DNA of 64,000 nucleotides from Sphingomonas sp. CROZ-RG-20F-R02-07 (GCF_022662335.1 NZ_JAKNQJ010000001.1:682001-746000); one strand, 5' to 3'. Shown: positions 19,876-29,726, counted from the first letter of the stretch. The notes: generated by a model not told the origin, from the letters alone. Translations and numbers: made by a program.

Positions 19876-20891
19876 CCTTCCGCATCCGGGCCGCGCGCGA
19901 CGAGGATCTCGCGCACCTCTATGAAATGGCCAAGCTGACGGGTGGCGGCTTCACCAACCTGCCGCCTGATCGCGTAGCGCTGAAGGCCAAGCTCGATCGT
20001 AGCCATGCGGCGTTCGCCAGCGACGTCGACAGCATCGCCGACGAACTGTTCGTGCTGGTGCTGGAGAATGCGCAGACCGGCGAGGTGCGCGGCACCTGCC
20101 AGATCTTCACGCATGTCGGGCAGTTGCATCCGTTCTACAGCTATCGGCTGGGCACCCTGACGCAGCACAGCCGCGCGCTGTCGCGCACCTTCCGCGCCGA
20201 GATGCTGAGCCTCACCACCGATCTCGAGGGATCGAGCGAGGTCGGCGGCCTGTTCCTTCATCCGGGTGAGCGCGCCGGCGGCCTGGGCCTGCTGCTCGCC
20301 CGCGCTCGCTATCTGTTCATTCGGGCACACCGCGCGCGGTTCGCCGATCGCGTGCTCGCCGAACTGCGCGGCATCATCGACGAGGCCGGCGGGTCGCCCT
20401 TCTGGGACGGGCTGGCAGGGCGGTTCTTCGGCATGAACTTCCAGGACGCGGACCGCTTCAATGCGGTCAACGGCCATCAGTTCATCGCCGACCTGATGCC
20501 CAAGCACCCGATCTACACCGCCATGCTGTCCGAGGCGGCGCGGGCCGCGATCGGCCTGCCGCACCCCTCGGGCCGCGCCGCCATGCGGATGCTGGAAAAC
20601 GAGGGGTTCCGCTTCGAGAATTATATCGACATCTTCGACGGCGGCCCGACGATGACCGCGCGCACCGACCAGGTGAAGGCGATCCGCGATGCTCGGACGG
20701 ACCGGATCGTGGCGATCGACGACGAGGGCGGCGGCATGGAAGCGCTGGTGGCGACGGGGCGGCTCGCGGCATTCCGCTGCGCCTATGGCCATGTGCGCGC
20801 GGCGGACGGGGGCATCATGCTGTCCCGCGCATGCGCCGAGACGCTGGGCGTGGCGGAGGACGAAGCCGTCAGCCATGTGGCGCGGCTATGA
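19872..20891 (+). CDS. astA: arginine N-succinyltransferase
   Basis: A protein of 339 residues transferring succinyl from succinyl-CoA to arginine, first step of the AST arginine-degradation pathway. Family marks are RIRAARDEDL at the start, GGGFTNLPPDR, SSEVGGLFLHP near residue 120, and FFGMNFQDAD near 185. The start is set at TTG 19872: it overlaps the M20 stop codon (TTGA), gives the usual AstA length, and upstream in-frame ATG 19704 would lie deep in the previous gene. Its stop overlaps astB (ATGA). Confidence 0.93.
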   Translation: MTFRIRAARDEDLAHLYEMAKLTGGGFTNLPPDRVALKAKLDRSHAAFASDVDSIADELFVLVLENAQTGEVRGTCQIFTHVGQLHPFYSYRLGTLTQHSRALSRTFRAEMLSLTTDLEGSSEVGGLFLHPGERAGGLGLLLARARYLFIRAHRARFADRVLAELRGIIDEAGGSPFWDGLAGRFFGMNFQDADRFNAVNGHQFIADLMPKHPIYTAMLSEAARAAIGLPHPSGRAAMRMLENEGFRFENYIDIFDGGPTMTARTDQVKAIRDARTDRIVAIDDEGGGMEALVATGRLAAFRCAYGHVRAADGGIMLSRACAETLGVAEDEAVSHVARL

Positions 20892-22177
20892 GCCTCGTCG
20901 AGATCAACTTCGACGGGATCGTCGGCCCGACGCACAATTATGCTGGGCTGAGCCCCGGCAATCTGGCCGCCACCGCGCATGCCGGCGCCGTCTCCCACCC
21001 CCGCGCCGCCGCGCTTCAGGGCGTCGCCAAGATGCGCGCGGCGCTCGACCTGGGGCTGGTGCAGGGCGTTCTGCTTCCCCACCGACGGCCCGATACGGCG
21101 TGGCTCGCGCGCCTCGGCGCCGCCCCGGATCGCGCCGCCGGGTTCTGGGCGATGGCGAGTTCGGCCTCGGCGATGTGGGCCGCCAACGCCGCCACCGTCT
21201 CCCCCGCGCCCGATACCGGCGACGGCCTCTGCCATCTGAGCGTCGCCAATCTCGTCACCATGCCGCACCGCTCGCACGAATGGCCCGAGACGCTCGCCCA
21301 GCTCCGGCTCGCCTTCGCCGACGATCGCCACTTCGCGGTTCACGCGCCGGTGCCGCCCTGTTTCGGCGACGAGGGCGCGGCCAACCATATGCGGCTGGCG
21401 CCCGCGCACGGCGCACCGGGCGTCGAGATCTTCGTGCACGGCATCCCCGGCGGACGCTTTCCCGCCCGCCAGCACCGCGAAGCCGGCGCGGCGATCGCAC
21501 GCCGCCACGGGCTCGATCCCGCGCGAACGCTCCATGTGGCGCAGGCGCCCGAGGCGATCGCCGCCGGCGCGTTCCACAACGACGTCGTCGCGGTCGCCAA
21601 CGAACAGGTGCTGTTCACGCACGAACAGGCCTTTGCCGATCGCCATCACCTGTACGACGCGCTGCGAGACCGGCTGCCCTCGGTCGCGATCGTCGAGGTG
21701 CCCGCGGCGGCGATCAGCCTGGCCGACGCGATCGGCAGCTATCTGTTCAACGCCCAGCTCGTCACGCGGCGAGAAGGCGGCATGGCGCTGGTGCTGCCCA
21801 CTGAAGCGCGCGACCGGCCGCATGTCTGGCGCTGGCTCGAAACGCTCGTGGCGGGCAACGGCCCGATCCGCGAACTCGTCGCCGTGGACGTGCGCGAGTC
21901 GATGGCGAATGGCGGCGGCCCCGCCTGCCTGCGGCTGCGCGTGGTGTGCGATCCCGCCACCGTCGATCCGCGCTTTCTGGTCGATCATGCCAAGCTCGAC
22001 CGGATCGCCACCGTGATCGCCGCGCATTGGCCCGAGCGGGTGGATGCCGACGACCATGCCCGGCTGGGCGCCTGGCCCGCCGCGAAGCGAGCCCGCCTCG
22101 CGCTGCTGGAGGAGCTGGGGATCGATCCGGCGTCGCTCGACGCCTCCATCAAGGGTGTCGGGTTAATTGACGGGTAA
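20888..22177 (+). CDS. astB: N-succinylarginine dihydrolase
   Basis: A product of 429 residues releasing ammonia and CO2 from N-succinylarginine to give succinylornithine, the second AST step. It starts with EINFDGIVGPTHNYAGLS, the family hallmark; FHNDVVAVANEQVLF near residue 230 holds a catalytic His, and NGGGPACLRLRV near residue 345 holds the nucleophilic Cys. It is translationally coupled to astA. AstC, AstD and AstE are not in the window. Confidence 0.95.
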   Translation: MSLVEINFDGIVGPTHNYAGLSPGNLAATAHAGAVSHPRAAALQGVAKMRAALDLGLVQGVLLPHRRPDTAWLARLGAAPDRAAGFWAMASSASAMWAANAATVSPAPDTGDGLCHLSVANLVTMPHRSHEWPETLAQLRLAFADDRHFAVHAPVPPCFGDEGAANHMRLAPAHGAPGVEIFVHGIPGGRFPARQHREAGAAIARRHGLDPARTLHVAQAPEAIAAGAFHNDVVAVANEQVLFTHEQAFADRHHLYDALRDRLPSVAIVEVPAAAISLADAIGSYLFNAQLVTRREGGMALVLPTEARDRPHVWRWLETLVAGNGPIRELVAVDVRESMANGGGPACLRLRVVCDPATVDPRFLVDHAKLDRIATVIAAHWPERVDADDHARLGAWPAAKRARLALLEELGIDPASLDASIKGVGLIDG

Positions 22178-22243
22178 CCTTGTTCGTCAACGCGGAACCG
22201 GCCCGAAACCGTGGGTGGCACGGTGTGTGCTTAACCAGTTGGC

Positions 22244-22462
22244 ATGGGAATTCGTCTGGCACGCCTGTTCGTCATCAAGACCAAGTTCGAGGCGTTCCTC
22301 GTCATCTACGGCCTTGGCGCGGGATCGATCGAGCGCGGGATGCACTATCTGCAGCAATATCCCGGCTATGGCGGCTGGGCACTGTTCGCCTGCTGCCCCG
22401 TCGCCGTCTTCATGGCCGGCGCGCGCATCCTCGACTCGGTAGAGCGCGCGGCGCTGGATTGA
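22244..22462 (+). CDS. small conserved-looking membrane protein
   Basis: A protein of 72 residues with an amphipathic N-terminus rich in Arg/Lys (IRLARLFVIKTKF), and two possible membrane stretches (residues 15-30, and 45-61 with FACCPVAVFMAGA). I do not recognise the family. No strong ribosome site precedes the ATG, but the frame fills the gap between astB and the CysQ-like gene on the same strand and codon use matches its neighbours. Confidence 0.55.
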   Translation: MGIRLARLFVIKTKFEAFLVIYGLGAGSIERGMHYLQQYPGYGGWALFACCPVAVFMAGARILDSVERAALD

Positions 22463-22501
22463 GCACTCGCCCGCCGCAGCGGCGCGTGGCATGATCGCGC
22501 C

Positions 22502-23239
22502 ATGACGATCTCCGACGCCGCTCTCGCCCGAAGTGTCGCAGAGGAAGCCGGCCGGCTGCTCTGCGCGATCCGTCTGCGCGGCGATCTGGAGGGCAAGGCG
22601 CTCGGCGCGGCTGGCGACGCGGAAGCCAATGCGGCGATCCTCGCGCGGCTCCGTGCCGAGCGGCCGGGCGACCATATCCTGTCCGAAGAAGCGGGCGACG
22701 ATCGGCGGCGTTGCGCGCACAGCCGGGTGTGGATCGTCGATCCGCTGGACGGCACGCGCGAATATGCGGAGGGCCGCGCGGACTGGGCGGTCCATGTGGC
22801 GCTGGCGATCGACGGTGCGGCCCAGATCGGCGCGGTGGCGCTGCCCGCGACCGGGACGGTCTTCGCGACGGACGATGCGCGCGTGCCGCATGGTCCCCTT
22901 CCCGCCCGCCCGCGGATGGTCGTCAGCCGCTCGCGCCCGCCCGAGATTGCGTTGCGGGTGGCCGAGGCGATCGGGGCGGAGACGATCGCGATGGGCTCGG
23001 CGGGGGCAAAGGCGATGGCGGTCGTGGCGGGTGATGCCGAGATCTATCTCCACGATGGCGGTCAGTTCGAATGGGACAATTGCGCGCCGGTGGCGGTCGC
23101 GCTGGCGGCGGGGTTCCACGCGTCGCGGATCGACGGCCGCCCGCTCGTGTACAATTGCGCCGACCCGCTGCTGCCCGATCTGCTGATCTGCCGCCCGGAG
23201 CTTGCGGCGCAGGTGCTGGCGGCGATCGCCGCCGGCTGA
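22502..23239 (+). CDS. inositol monophosphatase family / CysQ-like 3'(2'),5'-bisphosphate nucleotidase
   Basis: A protein of 245 residues with the two metal motifs of the lithium-sensitive phosphatase family: SEEAGDD near residue 61 and WIVDPLDGTREYAEGR near 77, plus QFEWDNCAPVAVALAAG near 188. The DGTREY/GR arrangement favours the CysQ branch, which degrades the PAP made during sulfate assimilation, consistent with cysDNC elsewhere in the window. Inositol phosphate hydrolysis remains possible. Confidence 0.85.
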   Translation: MTISDAALARSVAEEAGRLLCAIRLRGDLEGKALGAAGDAEANAAILARLRAERPGDHILSEEAGDDRRRCAHSRVWIVDPLDGTREYAEGRADWAVHVALAIDGAAQIGAVALPATGTVFATDDARVPHGPLPARPRMVVSRSRPPEIALRVAEAIGAETIAMGSAGAKAMAVVAGDAEIYLHDGGQFEWDNCAPVAVALAAGFHASRIDGRPLVYNCADPLLPDLLICRPELAAQVLAAIAAG

Positions 23240-23279
23240 TCGTTCTTGCTATGTTCCGGCGGAGTGCTATTCTCGCCGC

Positions 23280-24350
23280 ATGGCCAGAATTCGTCCCGTC
23301 CGCGGCGCGACGCTCAACCACGCGAGCGCGCGGTTCGCCTTGCCGCGCACCGAACCGGATGGCGACTGGGCCGATGCGCGTGAGGATCTGGACGGCGCGC
23401 CGCCGCCGGTGCGCACCATGGTCACCGTGGAGCATCCGCGGACGATCATCAGCCGCAACGCCTCGCCCGACATCGGCTTCGATCGTTCGATCAATCCGTA
23501 CCGTGGCTGCGAACATGGCTGCATCTATTGCTTCGCCCGCCCGACACATGCCTATCTCGACCTGTCGCCGGGCGTGGACTTCGAAAGCCGCCTGTTCGCG
23601 AAGCCGGATGCGCCCGATCTCCTGCGCGCCGAACTTGCCAAGCCCGGCTATGCGGTCGCGCCGATCGCGCTGGGCACGAACACCGATCCCTATCAGCCGA
23701 TCGAGGCGGAGTGGCGCATCACGCGGGCGCTGATCGCGATCCTCGCCGAGACGAACCACCCGCTGACCATCACCACCAAATCGGATCGGGTGGTGCGCGA
23801 TCTCGATCTTCTGGTGCCGATGGCGGAAAAGGGCCTCGTCTCGGTCGCGATCTCGGTGACCTCGCTCGACCGCCAGCTCGCCGCCACGCTCGAGCCGCGC
23901 GCGCCGACGCCCGAACGCCGGCTGGCGGCGGTGCGGCGCCTCGTCGATGGGGGCATCCCGACGCATGTCGCGATCGCGCCCGTGATCCCCGCCATCACCG
24001 ATCACGAGATCGAGCATCTGGTCGAGCGTGCCGCGCAGGCCGGCGCACGTGGCTGTTTCTTCATTCCCGTCCGCCTGCCGCACGAGGTCGCACCGCTGTT
24101 CCGTGCGTGGCTCGACACGCATTTTCCCGATCGCGCCGCCAAGGTGATGGCGACGATCGCGGCGATGCGTGGCGGGCGGGACAATGATCCGGCCTTCTTC
24201 ACGCGGATGCGCGGGAGCGGGCCCTGGGCCGAGCTGCTGCAGACGCGGTTCCGCATCGCCTGCCGCCGCCATGGGCTCAACCGCGAACGGCTGAGTCTCC
24301 GCACCGACCTGTTCCGACCGCCCACAGGGCCGCAAGGCGAACTGTTCTGA
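23280..24350 (+). CDS. PA0069-type radical SAM protein
   Basis: A product of 356 residues with the radical SAM cluster motif CEHGCIYC near residue 80 inside NPYRGCEHGC. The flanking layout (ARPTHAYLDLSPG, ALGTNTDPYQPIE, LTITTKSDRVVRDLDLL) belongs to the SplB-like group annotated as PA0069 family. The reaction is unknown; distant relatives repair spore photoproduct. ATG 23280 gives the family length; upstream ATG 23202 falls inside the previous gene. The stop is immediately followed by a stress promoter for the next gene. Confidence 0.87.
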   Translation: MARIRPVRGATLNHASARFALPRTEPDGDWADAREDLDGAPPPVRTMVTVEHPRTIISRNASPDIGFDRSINPYRGCEHGCIYCFARPTHAYLDLSPGVDFESRLFAKPDAPDLLRAELAKPGYAVAPIALGTNTDPYQPIEAEWRITRALIAILAETNHPLTITTKSDRVVRDLDLLVPMAEKGLVSVAISVTSLDRQLAATLEPRAPTPERRLAAVRRLVDGGIPTHVAIAPVIPAITDHEIEHLVERAAQAGARGCFFIPVRLPHEVAPLFRAWLDTHFPDRAAKVMATIAAMRGGRDNDPAFFTRMRGSGPWAELLQTRFRIACRRHGLNRERLSLRTDLFRPPTGPQGELF

Positions 24351-24377
24351 GGAACGCAGCGGGCCGACCGCTCGTTC
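24351..24377 (+). promoter_or_regulatory. general stress response (EcfG) promoter
   Basis: GGAAC at 24351-24355, a spacer of 17 bases, and CGTTC at 24373-24377 match the alphaproteobacterial EcfG consensus GGAAC-N16/17-CGTT exactly. It starts at the base after the radical SAM stop codon and lies 24 bp before the ATG of the 48-residue gene. Confidence 0.75.
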
Positions 24378-24400
24378 GAGGCAGGCAGCAAGGAGTGGAC

Positions 24401-24547
24401 ATGATGACCGACCCGAACACCGCGCCGACCCCCGATCAGGATGATGAGTCCGTTACCGAGGAATCGGGTGCAGGCTACGGAAACAACGCCGAAAATGGCG
24501 GAACGGAAAAGCCTGGCGAGAACGGCATGAACAGCGACCAGCGCTGA
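24401..24547 (+). CDS. 48-residue acidic, disordered protein of unknown function
   Basis: The product starts [16 protein letters not shown] and ends NGMNSDQR. It is rich in Asp, Glu, Asn, Gly and Pro with no hydrophobic segment, so it is probably an intrinsically disordered cytoplasmic protein. A strong ribosome site (AAGGAG, 24390-24395) precedes the ATG, and an exact EcfG promoter lies just upstream, together making a real gene very likely despite the length. A second ATG at 24404 is also possible. I recognise no family. Confidence 0.75.
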   Translation: MMTDPNTAPTPDQDDESVTEESGAGYGNNAENGGTEKPGENGMNSDQR

Positions 24548-24550
24548 CGG

Positions 24551-26140
24551 TCACGCCGCGACGGGGAAGTCCTTATACTGCTCGCGCAGTGCCAGTTTCA
24601 GCAACTTCCCCGTCGCGGTATGCGGCAAGGATTCCACGAAGACCACCGCATCGGGCAGCCACCATCGCGCGACATGCCCGGCCAGATGCGCGAGCACATC
24701 GGCGTCGGTGACGGTGGCACCCGGCTTTCGCACGACCAGCAGCAGCGGGCGCTCGTCCCATTTGGGATGCGGCAACCCGATCGCGGCGGCTTCCGCCACG
24801 CCCGGACAGCCCATCGCGGCATTTTCCAGCTCGACCGAGCTGATCCACTCCCCGCCCGACTTGATGACGTCCTTGGAACGGTCGGTGATCTGCATCGACC
24901 CGTCGGGGTGCAGCACCGCCACATCGCCCGTGTCGAACCATCCGTCCGCATCGACCGCGTCGCGCTCAGCCCGGAAATAGCGCTTCACCACCCAGGGCCC
25001 GCGCACCTGCAACCGTCCCGAAGCGACGCCGTCGCGCGGCAGCGAGACGCCCGAGTCATCCACGATCCGCAGCTCGATGCCGAACGGGATCTGTCCCTGT
25101 TTGCACACCAGGTCGATCTGCGCGGTGGGCGTCATCATATCCCATTCGGGCGGCGGCGATCCGGCGGTCCCGATCGGCGAGGTCTCGGTCATGCCCCAGA
25201 GATGCGCCACGCGAACGCCCATGTTCATGATCCGCTCGATCATCGCGCGCGGTGCCGCCGAACCGCCGATCGTCACCTGCTCCAGATAGCGTGGCGCCTC
25301 GCCGGTGGCATCGATATGGCCGAACAGCGCGAGCCAGACCGTCGGCACGCCGGCCGAATGCGTCACTCGCTCGGCATTCATCAGCGCACACAGCACCGCG
25401 GCATCGTTCACCGCGGACAACACGAACGTGACGCCCGCCAGCGCGCCGGCGAACGGCAGCCCCCAGGCCGCGGCATGGAACATCGGCACCACGGGCAACG
25501 CCACCGAGCGCGACGACAGGTTCATGACCGCGGGCGCCACCTCCGCCATCGCATGAAGCAGGGTCGAGCGATGCTCGTAAAGCACGCCCTTGGGATCGCC
25601 CGTCGTCCCGCTCGTATAGCAGAGCATGCACGGATCGCGCTCGTCGCCCTCCACCCAAGCGTAATCGCCATCATGGGGCGCGAGGAACGCGTCATACCCA
25701 TCGGGACCGTCACCATCGAACATCACGAAATGCTCGATCGTCGTCCAGCGGGCGCGGAGCCGTTCGACCAGCGGCGCGAAGGCGCGGTCGTACAGCAGCA
25801 CGCGGTCTTCGGCATGGTTGGCGATATAGACGAGCTGCTCGTCGAACAGGCGCGGGTTGATCGTGTGCACGATCCCGCCCATCCCGATCACGCCGTACCA
25901 CGCGGCCAGATGATGCGCATGGTTCATGCCCAGCGTCGCGATCCGGTCGCCCGGCTTCATGCCGAGCGTTTCGAGCGCCTGGGCCAGCCTTCTGGCGTCG
26001 TGCGCGATGCCGGCCCAGTTCGTCCGCGTCTCGCGTCCGTCGGCCCAGCGCGTGACGATCGCGCGGCTGCCATGTTCCCGCGCGGCATGATCGATCAGCC
26101 GGGGCACCCTGAGTTCGAAATCCTGCATCGCGCCAAGCAT
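24551..26140 (-). CDS. long-chain acyl-CoA synthetase (AMP-binding)
   Basis: A product of about 529 residues of the adenylate-forming family. The phosphate loop [19 protein letters not shown] is near residue 180, WGMTETSP near 320, [15 protein letters not shown] near 400, and the C-terminal catalytic Lys in [13 protein letters not shown] near 515. It activates a fatty or other carboxylic acid with ATP and CoA. ATG 26140 is preferred to 26146 because GGGAG lies six bases before it. The start follows 31 bp after the dnaE stop on the same strand. Confidence 0.9.
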   Translation of the reverse strand: MLGAMQDFELRVPRLIDHAAREHGSRAIVTRWADGRETRTNWAGIAHDARRLAQALETLGMKPGDRIATLGMNHAHHLAAWYGVIGMGGIVHTINPRLFDEQLVYIANHAEDRVLLYDRAFAPLVERLRARWTTIEHFVMFDGDGPDGYDAFLAPHDGDYAWVEGDERDPCMLCYTSGTTGDPKGVLYEHRSTLLHAMAEVAPAVMNLSSRSVALPVVPMFHAAAWGLPFAGALAGVTFVLSAVNDAAVLCALMNAERVTHSAGVPTVWLALFGHIDATGEAPRYLEQVTIGGSAAPRAMIERIMNMGVRVAHLWGMTETSPIGTAGSPPPEWDMMTPTAQIDLVCKQGQIPFGIELRIVDDSGVSLPRDGVASGRLQVRGPWVVKRYFRAERDAVDADGWFDTGDVAVLHPDGSMQITDRSKDVIKSGGEWISSVELENAAMGCPGVAEAAAIGLPHPKWDERPLLLVVRKPGATVTDADVLAHLAGHVARWWLPDAVVFVESLPHTATGKLLKLALREQYKDFPVAA

Positions 26141-26171
26141 CACCATCTCCCGAGCCCGGCCGGAACCGCAC

Positions 26172-29100
26172 CTATCCGACGAGCGCCAGCCTCGTCTGCG
26201 AGGTCTCGAGCGTCACGCCGCCGACACCGTGCAACGACTCGATATGGCCTGCAAGCTCCTCGTCGAGCCGGACGTCGCGGGCGAGCAACAGCGTGACCGT
26301 GCGGCCATCGCCAAGCGGCAGCCTTGCCCGCACCTCGCCCCGCGCCCCACGATGATCGGCGAACAGCGCCGACAGCCTCTCCAGCGCCGCCATGTCGGTC
26401 ACGGTCACGGTCGCCACGAAGCGGGCGGTGTTGGCCAATCCCTCGAACGGCTGGAGCCGCTTGACCGTCACACGCGGCGTATCCTCGCCCGGCCGCCGGT
26501 CCAGCTCGACCGTGGCCAGCCCGCAGCCCCCGGCCCGCGCCGCCTCCTCCAGATCCTTGGCCACCGCATCGTCGAAACAGGTCGCGACGAACTGGCCGCT
26601 CGCATCCGACAGCTGCGCCATCATGTAGCGCTTGCCGCGCGCCGAGGTTCGCCAGCGCGCATCCTCGACCAGCACCGCCATCGTCGCGCCCGCCCGGCTG
26701 CCGTCGTCGGGGATGGCGAGTTCGGCCAGCGCGCTGAAGGCGCGGGCGCCATGCGCACGGGCGATATGCGCGTGCCGATCGACCGGATGCGCCGAGAAAT
26801 AAAAGCCGAAGGCTTCCTTTTCCTGCTCCATCCGCTCGCTGAGCGTCCACCGCGCACCCGGCGGCAGCCGGATCGCGTCGCCGGCCGGCTCGCTCTCGCC
26901 GAACAACCCGCCCTGGCCGCTGACCTTCTGATCGTGGATGCGCGCCGCGATCGCCAGGATCGTCTCGGCCACGGCGTGGATGCCGGCGCGGTTCGGCTCC
27001 AGCGCGTCGAAGGCGCCCGCCGCCGCCAGCGTCTCGAGCTGGCGCTTGTTCAGCAGGCGGGGATCGACGCGCTTGGCCAGATCGTCCAGCCCGGCAAAGG
27101 GCCCATTGCTGCGTTCGACAACGAGCTTTTCCATCGCGCCCTCGCCGACCGATTTCAGCGCGCCGAGCGCGAAGCGGACGCCCAGCCCGTCGCTGGTGGG
27201 CTGCACGTCGAAATCGGCCGCGCTGGCGTTGATGCACGGTGGCAGCATGGTGACCCCCATGCGCCGCGCGTCGTCGACGAAGATGGCGAGCTTGTCGGTC
27301 TGCGCCATATCGTAGCACATCGATGCGGCGTAGAAATCGTGCGGATGGTGCGCCTTCAGCCAGGCCGTCTGATAGGCGAGCAACGCATAGGCAGCGGCGT
27401 GGCTCTTGTTGAAGCCATAGCCGGCGAATTTGTCGATCAGGTCGAACAGCGCATTGGCCTCGGCCGCCTTGATCCCGTTCACCTTCAGGCAGCCTTCGAC
27501 GAAGCCCGCGCGCTGCGCGTCCATCTCCGCCTTGATCTTCTTGCCCATCGCGCGCCGCAGCATGTCCGCGCCGCCGAGGCTGTAACCCGCCAGCACCTGG
27601 GCGGCCTGCATTACCTGTTCCTGATAGACGAAGATGCCGTAGGTTTCCGACAGGATCGGCTCCAGCAGTTTGTGCGGGTAGACGATCGGCTCGGTGCCCT
27701 GTTTGCGGCGGCCGAAGCTCGGGATGTTGTCCATCGGCCCCGGCCGGTACAGCGACACGAGCGCGATGATGTCGCCGAAATTGGACGGGCGCACCGCCGA
27801 CAGCGTCCGCCGCATGCCCTCGGATTCGAGCTGGAACACCCCCACGGTGTCGCCCTTCTGCAGCAGCGCGTAGACGACGGCATCGTCCCATTCGAGCGCG
27901 TCCAGATCGATCGTCACGCCGCGTTTGGCGAGAAGCTGCACGGCCTTCTGCAGCACCGACAGCGTCTTGAGCCCGAGAAAGTCGAACTTCACCAGCCCGG
28001 CACCCTCGACATATTTCATGTCGAACTGGGTGACGGGCATGTCGGAGCGCGGATCGCGATAGAGCGGGACGAGTTGCGCAAGCGGGCGGTCGCCGATCAC
28101 CACGCCCGCCGCGTGAGTCGAGCTGTGCCGAGGCAGTCCCTCCAGCTTCATCGCCAGATCGATCAGGCGGCGAACCTGATTGTCGTTCGCATATTCCTTC
28201 GCGAACTCGCCCACGCCGTTCAGCGTGCGCTCCAGCGTCCAGGGATCGGTCGGATGGTTGGGGATCAGCTTGGCGAGCCGATCGACCTGGCCATAGCTCA
28301 TCTGGAGCACGCGGCCGGTGTCCTTGAGCACCGCGCGCGCCTTCAGCTTTCCGAAGGTGATGATCTGCGCGACCTGATCGCGGCCGTATTTTTCCTGGAC
28401 GTAGCGGATGACTTCGCCGCGCCGCGTTTCGCAGAAATCGATGTCGAAGTCGGGCATCGACACGCGTTCCGGATTGAGGAACCGTTCGAACAACAGCCCG
28501 AGCTTGATCGGATCGAGATCGGTGATCGTCAGCGCCCAGGCCACCACCGAGCCCGCGCCCGAGCCACGACCCGGACCCACCGGGATATCGTGATCCTTGG
28601 CCCATTTGATAAAATCGGCGACGATCAGGAAATAGCCGGGAAACCCCATCTGGACGATGACGTCGACTTCGAATTTCAGCCGTTCGCGATACACGTCGCG
28701 CCACCCGGCCTCGCCCTCGCCGTGAAGCGCCGCGATACGATCCAGCCGCGCCTCCAGCCCGGCGGCGGCATCGTCGCGCAGCATCTGCGCCTCGCCCGCG
28801 AGATCGCCCGCAAGCGTCGGCAGGATCGGCTTGCGATAGGGCGCCATCACCGCGCAGCGCTGCGCGACGACCAGCGTGTTCGCCACGGCTTCGGGCAGGT
28901 CCGAGAAGAGCGCCTTCATCGTGTCGGCCGGCTTCAGCCAGGCCTCGGGGCAGCTCCGCGGACGATCCTCGGTTTCGACATAGCTCGAGCTTGCGATGCA
29001 CAGCATCACGTCGTGCGCATCGCCGAACGCCGTTTCGGTGAAACAACAGGGATTGGTCGCGACGAGCGGCAGGCCGCGGGCGTAGGCCAGTTCGATCAGC

Positions 29101-29660
29101 GCCGCCTCGGACGCCTGTTCGGTGGCATCGCCGCGCCGTGCGATCTCGACGAAGAGCCGGTCGCCGAACAGCGCCTGCAACCGATCCGCATAGGCTTCGG
29201 CACGCGCCGGCTGGCCATCCGCGAAGAGCCGCGCGAGTCCCCCCTCGCCGCCTGCCGTCAGCGCGATCAACCCGTCGCTACGCCCCTCCAGCGCCGCCAA
29301 GGAGACGTGCGCCGCCTGCTCGATCGGCCGGTCGAGATGCGCGGCCGAGACGAGCGCACACAGATTGTCATAGCCGCGCGCGTCCTGTGCGTAGAGCGCG
29401 ATCCAGTCGATCGGCGCCTCGACGCCGTCGGGCATGTCGGGCCGCGACACCGACAGCATCGTGCCGATGATGGGCTGGACGCCATCCTTCTTGGCGGCGT
29501 CGGAAAACGCCATCGCGGCATAGAGCCCGTTGCGATCGGTGAGCGCCGCCGCGGGGAAACCGAGGCTCCGCGCCTGTTTCGCGATCGCCTTGGGTTCGAT
29601 GGCCCCGTCGAGCATCGTGTAGGACGAAAAAATCCGAAGCGGAACGAAGCCTGCATGCAT
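26172..29660 (-). CDS. dnaE: DNA polymerase III subunit alpha
   Basis: A protein of 1162 residues: N-terminal PHP domain (1-280), palm/thumb/fingers (about 290-830) with catalytic Asp pair in MPDFDIDF near residue 405, helix-hairpin-helix region near 860-900, and C-terminal OB and tau-binding parts. It is the replicative polymerase core subunit. The PHP N-terminus reads LRIFSSYTMLDG where many DnaE proteins have HS-Y, so the first metal-ligand His is absent and the PHP domain is probably inactive. Length and organisation are those of DnaE1 rather than the shorter mutagenic DnaE2. Confidence 0.95.
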   Translation of the reverse strand: MHAGFVPLRIFSSYTMLDGAIEPKAIAKQARSLGFPAAALTDRNGLYAAMAFSDAAKKDGVQPIIGTMLSVSRPDMPDGVEAPIDWIALYAQDARGYDNLCALVSAAHLDRPIEQAAHVSLAALEGRSDGLIALTAGGEGGLARLFADGQPARAEAYADRLQALFGDRLFVEIARRGDATEQASEAALIELAYARGLPLVATNPCCFTETAFGDAHDVMLCIASSSYVETEDRPRSCPEAWLKPADTMKALFSDLPEAVANTLVVAQRCAVMAPYRKPILPTLAGDLAGEAQMLRDDAAAGLEARLDRIAALHGEGEAGWRDVYRERLKFEVDVIVQMGFPGYFLIVADFIKWAKDHDIPVGPGRGSGAGSVVAWALTITDLDPIKLGLLFERFLNPERVSMPDFDIDFCETRRGEVIRYVQEKYGRDQVAQIITFGKLKARAVLKDTGRVLQMSYGQVDRLAKLIPNHPTDPWTLERTLNGVGEFAKEYANDNQVRRLIDLAMKLEGLPRHSSTHAAGVVIGDRPLAQLVPLYRDPRSDMPVTQFDMKYVEGAGLVKFDFLGLKTLSVLQKAVQLLAKRGVTIDLDALEWDDAVVYALLQKGDTVGVFQLESEGMRRTLSAVRPSNFGDIIALVSLYRPGPMDNIPSFGRRKQGTEPIVYPHKLLEPILSETYGIFVYQEQVMQAAQVLAGYSLGGADMLRRAMGKKIKAEMDAQRAGFVEGCLKVNGIKAAEANALFDLIDKFAGYGFNKSHAAAYALLAYQTAWLKAHHPHDFYAASMCYDMAQTDKLAIFVDDARRMGVTMLPPCINASAADFDVQPTSDGLGVRFALGALKSVGEGAMEKLVVERSNGPFAGLDDLAKRVDPRLLNKRQLETLAAAGAFDALEPNRAGIHAVAETILAIAARIHDQKVSGQGGLFGESEPAGDAIRLPPGARWTLSERMEQEKEAFGFYFSAHPVDRHAHIARAHGARAFSALAELAIPDDGSRAGATMAVLVEDARWRTSARGKRYMMAQLSDASGQFVATCFDDAVAKDLEEAARAGGCGLATVELDRRPGEDTPRVTVKRLQPFEGLANTARFVATVTVTDMAALERLSALFADHRGARGEVRARLPLGDGRTVTLLLARDVRLDEELAGHIESLHGVGGVTLETSQTRLALVG

Positions 29661-29700
29661 CGCTCGACCCTAGGCGCTCGCCCGCGATTCGACCAGCGTC

Positions 29701-29726
29701 GGAACCGGCGACCGGGCGGCCCGTTC
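29701..29726 (+). promoter_or_regulatory. general stress response (EcfG) promoter
   Basis: GGAAC at 29701-29705, a spacer of 16 bases and CGTTC at 29722-29726 match the EcfG consensus exactly. It lies 22 bp before the ATG of the HdeD-type gene and faces it. Confidence 0.75.
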
